This document shows positions 8,460-17,284 of a stretch of DNA of 33,663 nucleotides, piece after piece. Every line of letters begins with the position of its first letter. The first letter of the stretch is position 1. The notes below the pieces were generated by a model that saw only the letters and a list, made by a program, of their open reading frames with translations, was not told where the DNA came from and ran no database searches. The position numbers were made by a program, and so were the translations under genes. Origin of the DNA: Ignavibacteriales bacterium (GTDB taxonomy: Bacteria; Bacteroidota; Ignavibacteria; Ignavibacteriales; Ignavibacteriaceae); contig JADJNX010000008.1 of the NCBI GenBank assembly GCA_016714125.1, positions 1 to 33,663 on the forward strand, read 5' to 3'.

Positions 8460-9671
8460 TTAGTTAGCTGCTTTGTTACCCATTGGTACAAAATGGAAAA
8501 AATCGTTGTAGAATCTTTCCACATAAGAATTGAGCAATTTAGTGGTTGTGTCATATTTGGGTGAAGTGATCACAAGCCCTGCATGGAACTGCTTTTTCAG
8601 CCGCCATACAACTTCAGGATCGTTATAGGCATCCATGTCGGGATATTCCTGTTTTGCAAGGGAATTAAGCAAAGCTGCGTAGTGTTTTTTAACTTTTGGG
8701 AGTTTATACTTTTCGCCCGCTTCAAGTGTCTCAAGTTTTGCCCATTCAGCCCAGAGATTGATTCCACTTGCAGCATCAACAAGTTCAACGATGTTTGCAC
8801 CGCCAACTCTGGCAGAGGTTTCGAGGAAGTAGAATTTACCATCTTTCCCCTTGATAAATTCGGTGTGGTTAACGCCTGTTTTCATTCCCAATGCTTTCAG
8901 AACTCTTTCGTTGATCTCAAAAAGCGCAGTTTCGTCCTCACTTCCATGGAGTACCGTTCTTGTTGTGAAAACCCTTCCCTGATGAGCAACTTCGAGGGGA
9001 GGAAGTCCATAAATGCTGCAAATGGCAAATTTAACTTCGTACTCCTGTATGATAGTGTCCACATGAAAGATATCACCGGGAACAAATTTTTCCATCAGGT
9101 AATTCGACTGGTCGTCTCCCAGTTGATGAATCACATCCCAGGCATGGGTTTTTGTTTCAAGTTTTATCATACCTATTGAACCGGCTTGCATCCTTGGCTT
9201 CATGATATAAGGAGGATCAACTCTTTCCATAAAACTGTTGATTTCGGCATAGTTGAGGACATGGATAAAATCAGGTACCAAAACACCTTCTTCCCTTGCT
9301 TTCATTCTCATCGAGAATTTGTCTCTGAAATAGCGCATAGTGGTTTCGCCCATACCGGGGACTCTGAGGTGTTCTCTTAAAGCCGCAGCCTTTTCCACAT
9401 CAAAATCATCGAGAGCCACTATCTTGTCAATCACAACATTTCTTGCGAGGTAACTGACAGCTTTAATCAGATCGGGGAGATGCCATTCTTTGTTATTGTC
9501 GGGCATAAAATAGAGGTCATCAATGCTCTCGCGCGGCCATTCTTCATATTCGAGGCTTCGAGAGGTCACAAAAATTACATACCAGCCCTGGTTATGGGCT
9601 GATTTAAGGAAGTCGATTCCTTTATAATAACTTGATATGCAGAGGATTGTTTTTTTTCTGGTTGATGACAT
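8460..9671 (-). CDS. ATP-grasp domain protein (carboxylate-amine ligase-like)
   Basis: About 403 residues with the usual ATP-grasp order: an N-terminal nucleotide-like fold (TILCISSYYKGIDFLKSAHN), the DKFSMRMKAREEGVLVPDF hinge, the ATP-binding lysine in YIMKPRMQAGSIG, the EKFVPGD segment, and the metal-binding C-terminal motif FYFLETSARVGGAN. ATP-grasp enzymes join a carboxylate to an amine or thiol through an acyl-phosphate; the partner substrate cannot be read here. Two starts are possible, 9689 or 9671. I prefer 9671 because it has GGAG six bases upstream. The gene leads a two-gene unit with the downstream lipoprotein and is divergent from pepT. Confidence 0.8.
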   Translation of the reverse strand: MSSTRKKTILCISSYYKGIDFLKSAHNQGWYVIFVTSRSLEYEEWPRESIDDLYFMPDNNKEWHLPDLIKAVSYLARNVVIDKIVALDDFDVEKAAALREHLRVPGMGETTMRYFRDKFSMRMKAREEGVLVPDFIHVLNYAEINSFMERVDPPYIMKPRMQAGSIGMIKLETKTHAWDVIHQLGDDQSNYLMEKFVPGDIFHVDTIIQEYEVKFAICSIYGLPPLEVAHQGRVFTTRTVLHGSEDETALFEINERVLKALGMKTGVNHTEFIKGKDGKFYFLETSARVGGANIVELVDAASGINLWAEWAKLETLEAGEKYKLPKVKKHYAALLNSLAKQEYPDMDAYNDPEVVWRLKKQFHAGLVITSPKYDTTTKLLNSYVERFYNDFFHFVPMGNKAAN

Positions 9672-9821
9672 TTTTGCTCCGGTTTTCATTTTTTCCTGAT
9701 TTTAAAGATAATAGATTATTTGTGGAATTACAAAGCCATTTCCCCACAAATAAAAGAGTTGAAAATCCCCTGAAAATTCTCTAATTTAAAGTCTATTTTG
9801 AAAAATTCTCGGGAGAAAGAG

Positions 9822-11072
9822 ATGTTTGACCCTAACTATAACTATACGGTTGTTGACCGCTTTTTGAAGTATGTAAAAGTGGATACACAATCAGATGATG
9901 AAGCAACAAAGTTTCCAACTACAGAAAAACAGTTGGATTTGTCAAGAATTCTTGTTGAGGAATTAAAAGAAATTGGCCTCGCTGATGCACACCTCAGCGA
10001 ATTTGGATATGTATATGCGACACTTCCCTCCAACAGCACAAAAGATGTTCCGGTAATCGGATTCATTGCGCATGTTGACACCTCACCTGCAATCAGCGGC
10101 AAGGATGTAAAACCTGTTATCCATAAAAATTACGAATGCAGAGATATTGTTCTGCCCGGTGATCCATCAAAAGTGATCCCTGTTGATGAAAACCCCGAGC
10201 TAAAAGAGATGCTGGGTTATGACATTATCACCACAGACGGAACCACCCTGCTTGGTGCCGATGATAAAGCAGGAATCGCCGAGATAATGGATGCATTAAC
10301 ATATCTCGTTGGTCATTCTGAAGTAAAACACGGGACAATAAAAATTTGTTTCACTCCGGATGAAGAAGTTGGGAGAGGAACCGAACATTTTGATGTAAAA
10401 GGTTTTGGGGCAAAATACGCTTACACCATCGACGGTTCATCCCGTGGAGAAGTTGAAACCGAGACTTTCAGTGCCGACGCCGTGGTTATTACAATCCAGG
10501 GGAAAAATGTTCATCCCGGATACGCCAAAGGTAAAATGGTAAATTCGATTAGAGTTGCTTCCCGTTTTATGGAAGCTCTACCAAGGAACACAATGTGTCC
10601 CGAGACCACCGAAGGCAGGGAAGGATATGTTCACTGCGTATCATTTAATGGAAATGAAGACAAAACAGTGATGAAATTTATCATCCGTGATTTTGTTGAT
10701 TACAAATTAAAAGAATATGAAAAATTCCTCGAAGGCATTCTTGCTAACATAGTGGCTGATTATCCTGATGCCAAGTATGAATTCCAGGTTATTGAACAGT
10801 ACAGAAATATGAAGAATATCCTCGATCAGCACCCCGAAGTTGAAAAAAATGCACTGGAATCGCTTGCGAGACTTGGAATAAAACCAATTCAGTCGGCTAT
10901 CAGAGGTGGTACTGATGGTTCAAGATTAAGCTTTATGGGATTGCCTACACCAAACCTTTTTGCCGGAGGACACAACTTCCACGCAGCTACGGAATGGGTG
11001 GCAGTTGAAGATATGCAAATGTCTGTGCAGAATATTGTAACTCTTGCAAATGTCTGGGAGACAAACGCATAG
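9822..11072 (+). CDS. pepT: Peptidase T (tripeptide aminopeptidase)
   Basis: The protein is a full M20B metallopeptidase that removes N-terminal residues from tripeptides in the cytoplasm using two zinc ions. Ligands and catalytic residues are visible in order: HVDT (zinc His and catalytic Asp), GADDKAG (bridging Asp), PDEEVGRG (catalytic Glu and zinc Glu), IDGSS (zinc Asp), the dimerisation domain from about 205 to 320, and GGHNFH (last zinc His). The start is ATG at 9822 because a GGGAGAAAG ribosome site lies just before it; an upstream in-frame TTG at 9798 would add eight residues. The length, about 416 residues, fits PepT. The frame is intact and a terminator follows. Confidence 0.95.
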   Translation: MFDPNYNYTVVDRFLKYVKVDTQSDDEATKFPTTEKQLDLSRILVEELKEIGLADAHLSEFGYVYATLPSNSTKDVPVIGFIAHVDTSPAISGKDVKPVIHKNYECRDIVLPGDPSKVIPVDENPELKEMLGYDIITTDGTTLLGADDKAGIAEIMDALTYLVGHSEVKHGTIKICFTPDEEVGRGTEHFDVKGFGAKYAYTIDGSSRGEVETETFSADAVVITIQGKNVHPGYAKGKMVNSIRVASRFMEALPRNTMCPETTEGREGYVHCVSFNGNEDKTVMKFIIRDFVDYKLKEYEKFLEGILANIVADYPDAKYEFQVIEQYRNMKNILDQHPEVEKNALESLARLGIKPIQSAIRGGTDGSRLSFMGLPTPNLFAGGHNFHAATEWVAVEDMQMSVQNIVTLANVWETNA

Positions 11073-11104
11073 ATTACAATTTAATTTTCAGATAATATGA
11101 TCTT

Positions 11105-11135
11105 AAAGGCTGTCTTAGTTGGCAGCCTTTTTTTT
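11105..11135 (+). terminator. Terminator between pepT and the converging 760-aa gene
   Basis: AAAGGCTG at 11105-11112 pairs with CAGCCTTT at 11123-11130 (two more pairs with one wobble extend the stem) around a TTAGTT loop, followed by eight Ts. The loop contains the stop codon of the minus-strand gene ending at 11115, so the element serves pepT and overlaps the neighbour's last codons. Confidence 0.85.
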
Positions 11136-13397
11136 GTTTTCGGTTGGTTTACTTTTTGTAACCCCCGGAGCATTAACCCTACCTCGAAGCCAAAAATGAT
11201 TTTGGTGAAAATCAATACCAAGAGCATAAAAGTTGATTTTCCTCAGAGTTTCTGCCGAAATATCCAATTGTAAACAAATTTCTGACATTCTCTCTACGGT
11301 AATCGGCTGATTCTGGTGGTAGAGAATACCGTAATAGAGTTTATTCCTCTTCCAAAGTTTTGAAAGGATAACATTTCCTCTCTTTTCCCCAAAGTTCAAA
11401 ATCTGAAAGAAATTACTTTTTGCGATTGTTGATTTTATTAAATCAATATCAAAATCTTTAAATAAATCATCCAGACGATTGTAAAACGAGTCAGGAAACC
11501 CTTTTTCAAAAAGGAAATTACTTACAAAAACAGGGTCTGTGGCAATTGTTTTGAGGTTTTGCTCACGGTGGTCCTTTAATCCATAATAGTTTCCGCCGTA
11601 GTAGTCGATAAAAGAGACATTTTTAAGTTTGCTCGAAAAACCGGTTACACTAACCACCCGTTTTTTGTTAATCTCAGCCAAAAGGGCTTTCCCATTCATA
11701 ACATAGTTATTGGCTGTGAGAGTTTCTACAAGGTATTCGTTAACAAGAGGGCGTTCAGAAAGATTAACAGAATTATGCACAAAACAGAAAAATCCAAGAT
11801 CAGAGATATTTTCACCTTGTCTTAGAATTTGAACAAGTTCATATTTTGATCTCAAAAGGGGGAACTCTTTTTTCGTAAACTTGTAGAGCACAGACGCATC
11901 AACAACCTTTTGTTCTTTTTCAAGAAAGTCTGCAACAAGTTTATTTATTGCAACAATATCATCGCCTTTGTAACTGATATGGGCTGCAACACCAAAAAGA
12001 TTTTTATCGAGTTGAAGCACCCTGTTATTGAGTCTGATATGACACAGGGAAACTTTCAGATCATGATACTCCTTGCCATAAAAATCTTTCACCAGTTTTA
12101 TCACTTGTTCAAGAGGGAGAGGGGACTCACTTCTTAACAGTGTTTGCTCAGCCATTTCAGGAAGATTTAGTCTTCCTCTGATGATAAATGTATTTTGATG
12201 AGGGACAATTCTAAAATAACTTACTGCGAGGATTATCCTGAAAACACTCAATTTTTCAGGGAGTTGGAGTTCTTTCAATTCCAGTAGAAGATCCGTCAAT
12301 GTGATACCATCCACAGTTTTCATCATGTTTTTTAATCTGGTGTAGATGGTAAAAAGGGAATTGTTATCACGATAGATATTTTGTGAAAGGAAAAATCTGT
12401 TGCTGTAAGAGGGTATCCCGGGATAAACTGAGTTAAGGATACTTACGAGTGTTTCAACGGGCATAAAAGAATTAGTAAAAAATTCCTGATCAAGAATCCT
12501 TGGTGTTTTCACGAGTGAATTCACAATGTATGTCAGAAGTTTTTTTTCAATACCTTCGAGTTCCTCTTTACATTCCAGGATAAAAGCTACAAGTTTTTGC
12601 CTCACTCTCTCAGCAGAGATATGATGCTTTTGTCCAATCCGCTTCATATCAAAACCGAGTGCATATCGCATATTGATAAAATCTTTTGTTCTTTCATCCT
12701 GAAAATCGATCAAGGTCTGCAGTCTTAGGGCAGCCAGATCGATTGGGTTGCTGGGAGCCGGATCGATAAAAATTCCCTCTGTAATCTTGTTCTCAAGTAC
12801 ATTAGTGAACGATTGTATCAGACTCTGAATACTGTCTTTGGGTGCGGTCACATCTTTTAGATATTCATCAGGGAAGAAAGTAATAAGGTTATAGATATGA
12901 TAAACCTTTTTTATCCAGCCGTTTGAAGCGATATATTTTTTGTTTTTTGGACTAAATCTGTTAAAATACCGGACGACAGGTTGTTTGAGTATCTCAGTAC
13001 TCACTGGTGTCAATTCAACTCTTTTGCCATCAAGGAATAAAAATTCAGGGAAATGATCCTTTAAATGTGCGGCTTTCTTTTTGTCAATTTCTTTTATTCT
13101 CCCCGCAATATCGCCGTAGAAGACCTCAAGAATTAATTCCCGTGTTGTCTCAATCGTAATTTTTCTAATCCGCGCTTCTTGCAGCAGAGTGGAATATGGT
13201 ATGTTCAAGATGTCGGGGTAGTTAACTGCACCGGTCATTTCGAACAATCTTACGGAATTTTTAGGGAAGATAGAAAGGTCAATTTCATAAGGGAAAATTG
13301 ATTCATCCTGTGTAATCGGATCAATTCCACAAAAAAGTGGAGTTGAAAGGAGTCTGAACTTCAGACCATCTTCAGTTGTCGGTATTGAGTATCGCAT
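11115..13397 (-). CDS. Large protein with sigma-70 region 4-like HTH, unknown function
   Basis: The 760-residue intact protein is not a standard sigma factor. At about residues 236-268 it has RTKDFINMRYALG followed by IGQKHHISAERVRQ, which copies the sigma-70 region 4 helix-turn-helix (compare TLEEIG...ITRERVRQ). The regions before (1-220) and after (280-740) lack sigma regions 2 and 3. The C-terminal half seems to contain several repeated winged-helix-like units, each ending in a pattern like F-x-RGRLN or FWLRGRVN (about 402-411 and near the C-terminus), or NLFGV and NYYGL, and resembling HARE-HTH-type modules. A DNA- or RNA-polymerase-binding regulator is likely. Lysine-rich tail (KPTENKKKAAN). 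It stands alone, with about 150 bases of upstream non-coding DNA. Confidence 0.6.
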   Translation of the reverse strand: MRYSIPTTEDGLKFRLLSTPLFCGIDPITQDESIFPYEIDLSIFPKNSVRLFEMTGAVNYPDILNIPYSTLLQEARIRKITIETTRELILEVFYGDIAGRIKEIDKKKAAHLKDHFPEFLFLDGKRVELTPVSTEILKQPVVRYFNRFSPKNKKYIASNGWIKKVYHIYNLITFFPDEYLKDVTAPKDSIQSLIQSFTNVLENKITEGIFIDPAPSNPIDLAALRLQTLIDFQDERTKDFINMRYALGFDMKRIGQKHHISAERVRQKLVAFILECKEELEGIEKKLLTYIVNSLVKTPRILDQEFFTNSFMPVETLVSILNSVYPGIPSYSNRFFLSQNIYRDNNSLFTIYTRLKNMMKTVDGITLTDLLLELKELQLPEKLSVFRIILAVSYFRIVPHQNTFIIRGRLNLPEMAEQTLLRSESPLPLEQVIKLVKDFYGKEYHDLKVSLCHIRLNNRVLQLDKNLFGVAAHISYKGDDIVAINKLVADFLEKEQKVVDASVLYKFTKKEFPLLRSKYELVQILRQGENISDLGFFCFVHNSVNLSERPLVNEYLVETLTANNYVMNGKALLAEINKKRVVSVTGFSSKLKNVSFIDYYGGNYYGLKDHREQNLKTIATDPVFVSNFLFEKGFPDSFYNRLDDLFKDFDIDLIKSTIAKSNFFQILNFGEKRGNVILSKLWKRNKLYYGILYHQNQPITVERMSEICLQLDISAETLRKINFYALGIDFHQNHFWLRGRVNAPGVTKSKPTENKKKAAN

Positions 13398-13548
13398 TTT
13401 TTATTCTAAAATTACTTCGGTTAAAAAAGGAACCTGATTGGGTAGCATATTAGATAACAGAACAGATTTAAGTTATTAAATCTAAAATACAATTATATTT
13501 CTTCGTTTCCAACTATTTTTATATGAATGGAGAAAGAAGATTATGAGA

Positions 13549-14502
13549 TTAGCTTATTTGAGTCAAAGGTAGCTTGCCTGTAAGCACGGCAATCACATTA
13601 TCAGCCGCAAGGATTGCCATCCCGGCTCGCGTTTCCACCGTTGCACTTCCCAGGTGAGGGAGAAGGACAACATTATCAAGGTCAAATAGTTCAGGGTTGA
13701 TATTTGGTTCGTTTTTATAAACATCAAAACCGGCAGCAAGAATCTTTTTGTTTTTTAGCATGGTGATTAGATGATCTTCATCGATAACTTCACCTCTGGC
13801 TGTGTTTATGATGATCGCGTCGGGCTTCATTAAGTCCAGCATCTCTTTTGAAACCAGGCCATTTGTTTCAGGGGTAAGGGGGATGTGAAGTGATATAATG
13901 TCGGAATTCATCATGAGATCACGAAGGTTCAAATAAACAGCGTGGAAATTATTCTCCATTTCCACTTTTTTGATGCGAGAGTGGTAATAAACATTCATAT
14001 TAAATCCCGTTGCAATTTTAGCAACCGCCTGCCCGATCCTGCCGGCACCGATAATTCCGATGTTTTTCCCGGAAAGCCCTCTTCCCAAAAGGAGTTCCGG
14101 TTTCCATCCCATAAATTTACCCTCTCTCACCATTTCCTCCCCTTCTTTTACTCTTCTGGCGCATGCAAAAATCAGTGCAAAAGTGATTTCTGCAGTTGCA
14201 TCCGTGAGGATGCCGGGGGTATTTGTAACAATAATTGATTTTTCCCGGGCTGCAACCAAATCAATATTATTGTACCCAACAGCATAGTTGGCAATGATTT
14301 TACATTTAGTGAGGGAACTGATAACCTCACGGTTAATGTTATCACTCAGAAGCGTTATTATTCCATCTGCATCTGATGTATCTGAAATTATCTCGGAGGT
14401 TGTGAGAGATCTGTTGTGGGGATTCTCTGAATAATCAATATTGTGCTCTTTAAAACGGGCTTTTAATTCAGCAGGAAGATGGTAGGTTGAGAATACTTTC
14501 AT
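13549..14502 (-). CDS. D-2-hydroxyacid dehydrogenase (glyoxylate/hydroxypyruvate reductase type)
   Basis: The 317-residue protein has the complete family pattern. The Rossmann motif GIIGAGRIGQ (about residues 150-159) binds NAD(P), the catalytic Arg lies in NTARGEVID, the Glu in NEPNINPE, and the His in LPHLGSATVETR. NYAVGYNNID before the cofactor domain is the substrate-loop motif common in glyoxylate reductases. It would reduce glyoxylate or hydroxypyruvate, or act on another 2-oxoacid, in the cytoplasm. The cofactor preference is not certain, although R at HSRIKK after strand beta-2 favours NADPH. The frame is intact, and the gene is divergent from the thioredoxin gene at 14600. Confidence 0.88.
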   Translation of the reverse strand: MKVFSTYHLPAELKARFKEHNIDYSENPHNRSLTTSEIISDTSDADGIITLLSDNINREVISSLTKCKIIANYAVGYNNIDLVAAREKSIIVTNTPGILTDATAEITFALIFACARRVKEGEEMVREGKFMGWKPELLLGRGLSGKNIGIIGAGRIGQAVAKIATGFNMNVYYHSRIKKVEMENNFHAVYLNLRDLMMNSDIISLHIPLTPETNGLVSKEMLDLMKPDAIIINTARGEVIDEDHLITMLKNKKILAAGFDVYKNEPNINPELFDLDNVVLLPHLGSATVETRAGMAILAADNVIAVLTGKLPLTQIS

Positions 14503-14538
14503 GAGGCGAACCCGGGTAATAATTTTTTGATTTTTGTA

Positions 14539-14568
14539 TTGACAAATTTAGTCTTATTATTGTTTTAT
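14539..14568 (+). promoter_or_regulatory. Candidate promoter for the TlpA-type gene
   Basis: TTGACA at 14539-14544 is followed after 18 bases by TTTTAT at 14563-14568, about 30 bases before the ATG at 14600. The -35 box is perfect and the -10 box weak. FCB-group promoters often differ from this form, so the call is tentative. Confidence 0.3.
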
Positions 14569-14599
14569 TAATGAATATTTAAATGGAGAATTATATAAG

Positions 14600-15079
14600 A
14601 TGAATAAAAAAATTGTTGGATCACTTGTATTCCTCTTTTTCATGTTGTTTACAGGGTTTTCGGGTTATGACAAGGCTCCCGATTTTCAGTTAAAATCAAC
14701 TGATGGAAAGATCGTAAAATTGTCTGATTTCAAGGGTAAGATTGTGATAGTGGATTTTTGGGCAACATGGTGTCCCCCTTGCCGCAAAGGAATTCCTGAT
14801 CTTGTAGAGCTTCAAAACACCTACAAAGATGACCTGGTTATAATAGGGATTTCTTTGGATGATAAAAGGACAATGAAGGATGTGGTTCCTTTTGTGGGGA
14901 AATATGAAATCAATTATCCTGTAGTTTTTGGTGATGAGAATGTGGTTTCAGCATTTGGCGGGATTGAATCGATACCAACAAGTTTTGTAATTGACAGAGA
15001 AGGAAATATCACAAATACTCATGTGGGCTTGATACCCAAATCCGAGTATGAAAAAGATATCAATAAACTGCTTAAATAA
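14600..15079 (+). CDS. TlpA/ResA-family thiol-disulfide oxidoreductase
   Basis: The 159-residue protein carries an N-terminal signal peptide (MNKKIVGSLVFLFFMLFTGF) and then a thioredoxin fold of the AhpC-TSA/Redoxin kind: APDFQLKSTDGKIVKLSDFKGK, followed by the redox centre WATWCPPCRKGIP (CPPC). The cis-proline region is ESIPTSFVIDREG. Such proteins reduce disulfides in exported proteins, for instance in cytochrome c maturation. GGAG twelve bases upstream supports the ATG at 14600. The gene is intact and single, and it converges with the partner-switch pair, two bases separating the stops. Confidence 0.9.
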   Translation: MNKKIVGSLVFLFFMLFTGFSGYDKAPDFQLKSTDGKIVKLSDFKGKIVIVDFWATWCPPCRKGIPDLVELQNTYKDDLVIIGISLDDKRTMKDVVPFVGKYEINYPVVFGDENVVSAFGGIESIPTSFVIDREGNITNTHVGLIPKSEYEKDINKLLK

Positions 15080-15081
15080 AA

Positions 15082-15660
15082 TTAGATGGGAAGTTTTCTT
15101 TTTACACTAAAGATATTCTTCCCATTTTCATCTCTTTTGTATAAAACGCCGAACCCAAGTTTTGTAATAATAAAAAGTCCAAAGTGCTCGGGAATCGAAA
15201 ACACATCACCCACCAGAGGGGTTGACCTCTCTTTATTGTGGAATTCCAGTTCATACTCACCCAAAACATTACAAACCACTTCATAATCATCGTCGAGATG
15301 GAGGATAAAACTTTCGCCCACCTTATCGGTGTATGGTGGAGTATATCGTTTTTCACCGGGGGTTGAGTCGGGATTTACCGGTTTAATTGTAAAACCTGAG
15401 CCATCTGTTTTCATGTCTATACTAAAATAGTCGTCTGTGAAGATATATTCAAACTCAGCTTCTTTGCTTCCTGAGTGGTTTATAGCATTTGTGAAGAGTT
15501 CATGCATGAGGAGTTTACATTCAGAGTAGAATACCGTATAATCGCCCTCATAATATTTGTCGAGGTGGGTTTTTATTAACTGAACTGAAGTTTCAGAGAA
15601 GAAGACATGGAAGTCGGCAGATGCCGGAAGGGTTAAACTTACTTTGTAAAGTTCCATCAC
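15082..15660 (-). CDS. RsbW/SpoIIAB-type anti-sigma ATPase-like protein
   Basis: The 192-residue protein fits a GHKL (HATPase_c_2) kinase fold. The N-box is HELFTNAINHS (about residues 53-63), a G1-like box is DGSGFTI, and a late GLFIITKLGFGV resembles the G2 box. Such proteins bind and hold a sigma factor or other partner, and phosphorylate a STAS antagonist. It overlaps the STAS gene by four bases (ATGA) and lies downstream of it, the typical partner-switch arrangement. No sigma factor gene lies next to it. An acidic insert between the boxes (about 100-145) is longer than usual in RsbW, so a variant role is possible. Confidence 0.7.
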   Translation of the reverse strand: MMELYKVSLTLPASADFHVFFSETSVQLIKTHLDKYYEGDYTVFYSECKLLMHELFTNAINHSGSKEAEFEYIFTDDYFSIDMKTDGSGFTIKPVNPDSTPGEKRYTPPYTDKVGESFILHLDDDYEVVCNVLGEYELEFHNKERSTPLVGDVFSIPEHFGLFIITKLGFGVLYKRDENGKNIFSVKRKLPI

Positions 15661-15998
15661 TCAAGAGTTTTCTTCAACTGCGTAAAGTTTTTGTAAATAT
15701 CGAAGAGAGTGTAAAGCCGGGTTGACTCAAAAGTTGAACCAACTCTTTCCTGAGTTCCAAAAAGTTTTATTTTCACATTATGTTTCTCAGCCTCTTTGTA
15801 TGCTGCAACAAGTGAGCCGATAAAAGAGGAATCGATGTAATCAACCTTTGAAAAATCGATGGCAAAGATTTCGCCGGGATTGTTAGAGATTTCATCAACG
15901 AGCATTGTTCTGAATTCAGGGGCGATAACAGAAGTGGCTCTTGGATTGTGTATGCGGAAAACTTTAATGCCGCTATGGTTCATTTGATCGAAGTTCAT
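15657..15998 (-). CDS. STAS-domain anti-sigma factor antagonist (SpoIIAA/RsbV type)
   Basis: The 113-residue single STAS domain has the family core FAIDFSKVDYIDSSFIGSLV, in which the serine of the DSS motif is the usual phosphorylation site. It ends with the helix LYTLFDIYKNFTQL. Unphosphorylated antagonists bind the anti-sigma kinase and release its partner. It is the first gene of a two-gene unit, its end overlapping the kinase-like gene by four bases. It is divergent from pdxB; the 141 bases between hold both promoters but no clear boxes. Confidence 0.85.
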   Translation of the reverse strand: MNFDQMNHSGIKVFRIHNPRATSVIAPEFRTMLVDEISNNPGEIFAIDFSKVDYIDSSFIGSLVAAYKEAEKHNVKIKLFGTQERVGSTFESTRLYTLFDIYKNFTQLKKTLE

Positions 15999-16139
15999 AT
16001 TGTCAACTCTATTGAAGAATTAAAAAACATAATCTAAACTTAACTTGATTTCATTACAAATCAAAAAGAATTGTCTCCCAATCCTGAAAAAAGATTAATT
16101 TTCTTTTTTAATTTCCAAAAAAAACAATAAACCGGCTTT

Positions 16140-17284
16140 ATGGATTACAAACTTATTATAGATGAAAATATAGAAAATGCCACTGAGGCGTTTGGGAGTA
16201 TTGGTCAGGCTGTTCTACAACCGGGCAGATCCATTAACGCTGAGATGGTGGCAGATGCAGATTTTTTGATTGTCAGGTCGATTACAAAGTTAATGAATCC
16301 CTCTTGAGTGGATCAAAAGTCAGGTTTGTTGGAACTGCGACGATAGGGACTGACCACATTGATCAGGAATTTTTGGAGAGCCGTGGAACAGGTTTCACTT
16401 CCGCCAAGGGATGTAATTCGGATGCTGTTGTTGAGTATGTGTTTATCTCAATCTTCAGAGCTGCTGTGGAGAAAAATATTTCGCTGAAGGGGAAATCAGT
16501 GGGAATTGTTGGATGTGGAAATATCGGCAGTCGGGTGGAAAGAGTAGCCAAAGCTTTTGGCTTTTCAGTTGTTTTGAATGACCCCCCGCTTCAGAGAAAA
16601 ACCGGTGACCCCCGTTTTAGAACCCTCGAAGAAGCTCTCGCCTGTGATATTGTAACATTTCATACTCCTTTAAACAGGGATGGAATCGATAAAACCTTAC
16701 ATTTGTTGAATAAATCGAATCTTGGTCTTATAAAACCTGAAACAATTCTCATAAATGCTTCAAGAGGTGAGGTGATTGATAATGTTGCACTTCTCGATTT
16801 TATGAAACAAAGGGAAGATGTTACTCTAATTCTTGATGTCTGGGAAAATGAACCGGTGTTTTCACCCGAACTGTTACAAAAAGTTTTTATTGCTTCTCCA
16901 CATGTTGCAGGATATTCCCTTGAAGGGAAAATGAACGGCACAAAGATTGTCTATGATGCTCTTTGTGATTGGATGGGATGGAAAAAAAAATGGGTACCTG
17001 AATTACCTGTGGTTGAAGAGAGTGAAATTAAATATTTAAATTCAGGAAACTTTGAAGCGGAAATCGATTTTGTGCTCACCAAAAACTACCATCCCTCTGC
17101 GGACACTTCTGATATGGCGAAAATTTCTTTGTTGAACCCCGATGAGAGGGGAAAAGCTTTTGATGGTCTCAGAAAAAATTACAAACTAAGAAGAGAGTTT
17201 ACCAACTATACAATAAAGGGGGATGTGCCGGAAGGATTTGCTTTTGACGGATTAAAAGCTTTGGGGTTCAGGTTTGGTGGATAA
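16140..17284 (+). CDS. pdxB: 4-phosphoerythronate dehydrogenase, one frameshift
   Basis: PdxB oxidises 4-phospho-D-erythronate in the DXP-independent branch of pyridoxal phosphate synthesis. The signature FVGTATIGTDHID is followed by KGCNSDAVVEYV, the NAD site GIVGCGNIGSR, the catalytic Arg in NASRGEVID, the Glu in ENEP and the His in SPHVAGYSLEGK. The C-terminal dimerisation domain (DUF3410) is clear from FDGLRKNYKLRREF. ATG is at 16140; one base is missing in the AAAG run near 16286, after which the frame continues as NESLLSGSK. The repaired length is about 381 residues, as expected. The stop codons of pdxB and the converging TonB-type gene abut with no gap. Confidence 0.88.

Noticed and set aside
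9186..9380. Plus-strand open frame inside the ATP-grasp gene
   Set aside because: Shadow of the ATP-grasp gene, which has the complete motif set on the other strand.
16304..17284. Separate short dehydrogenase starting at the TTG at 16304
   Set aside because: The 16140-16285 piece supplies the missing N-terminus of PdxB once one base is added, so it is one gene.
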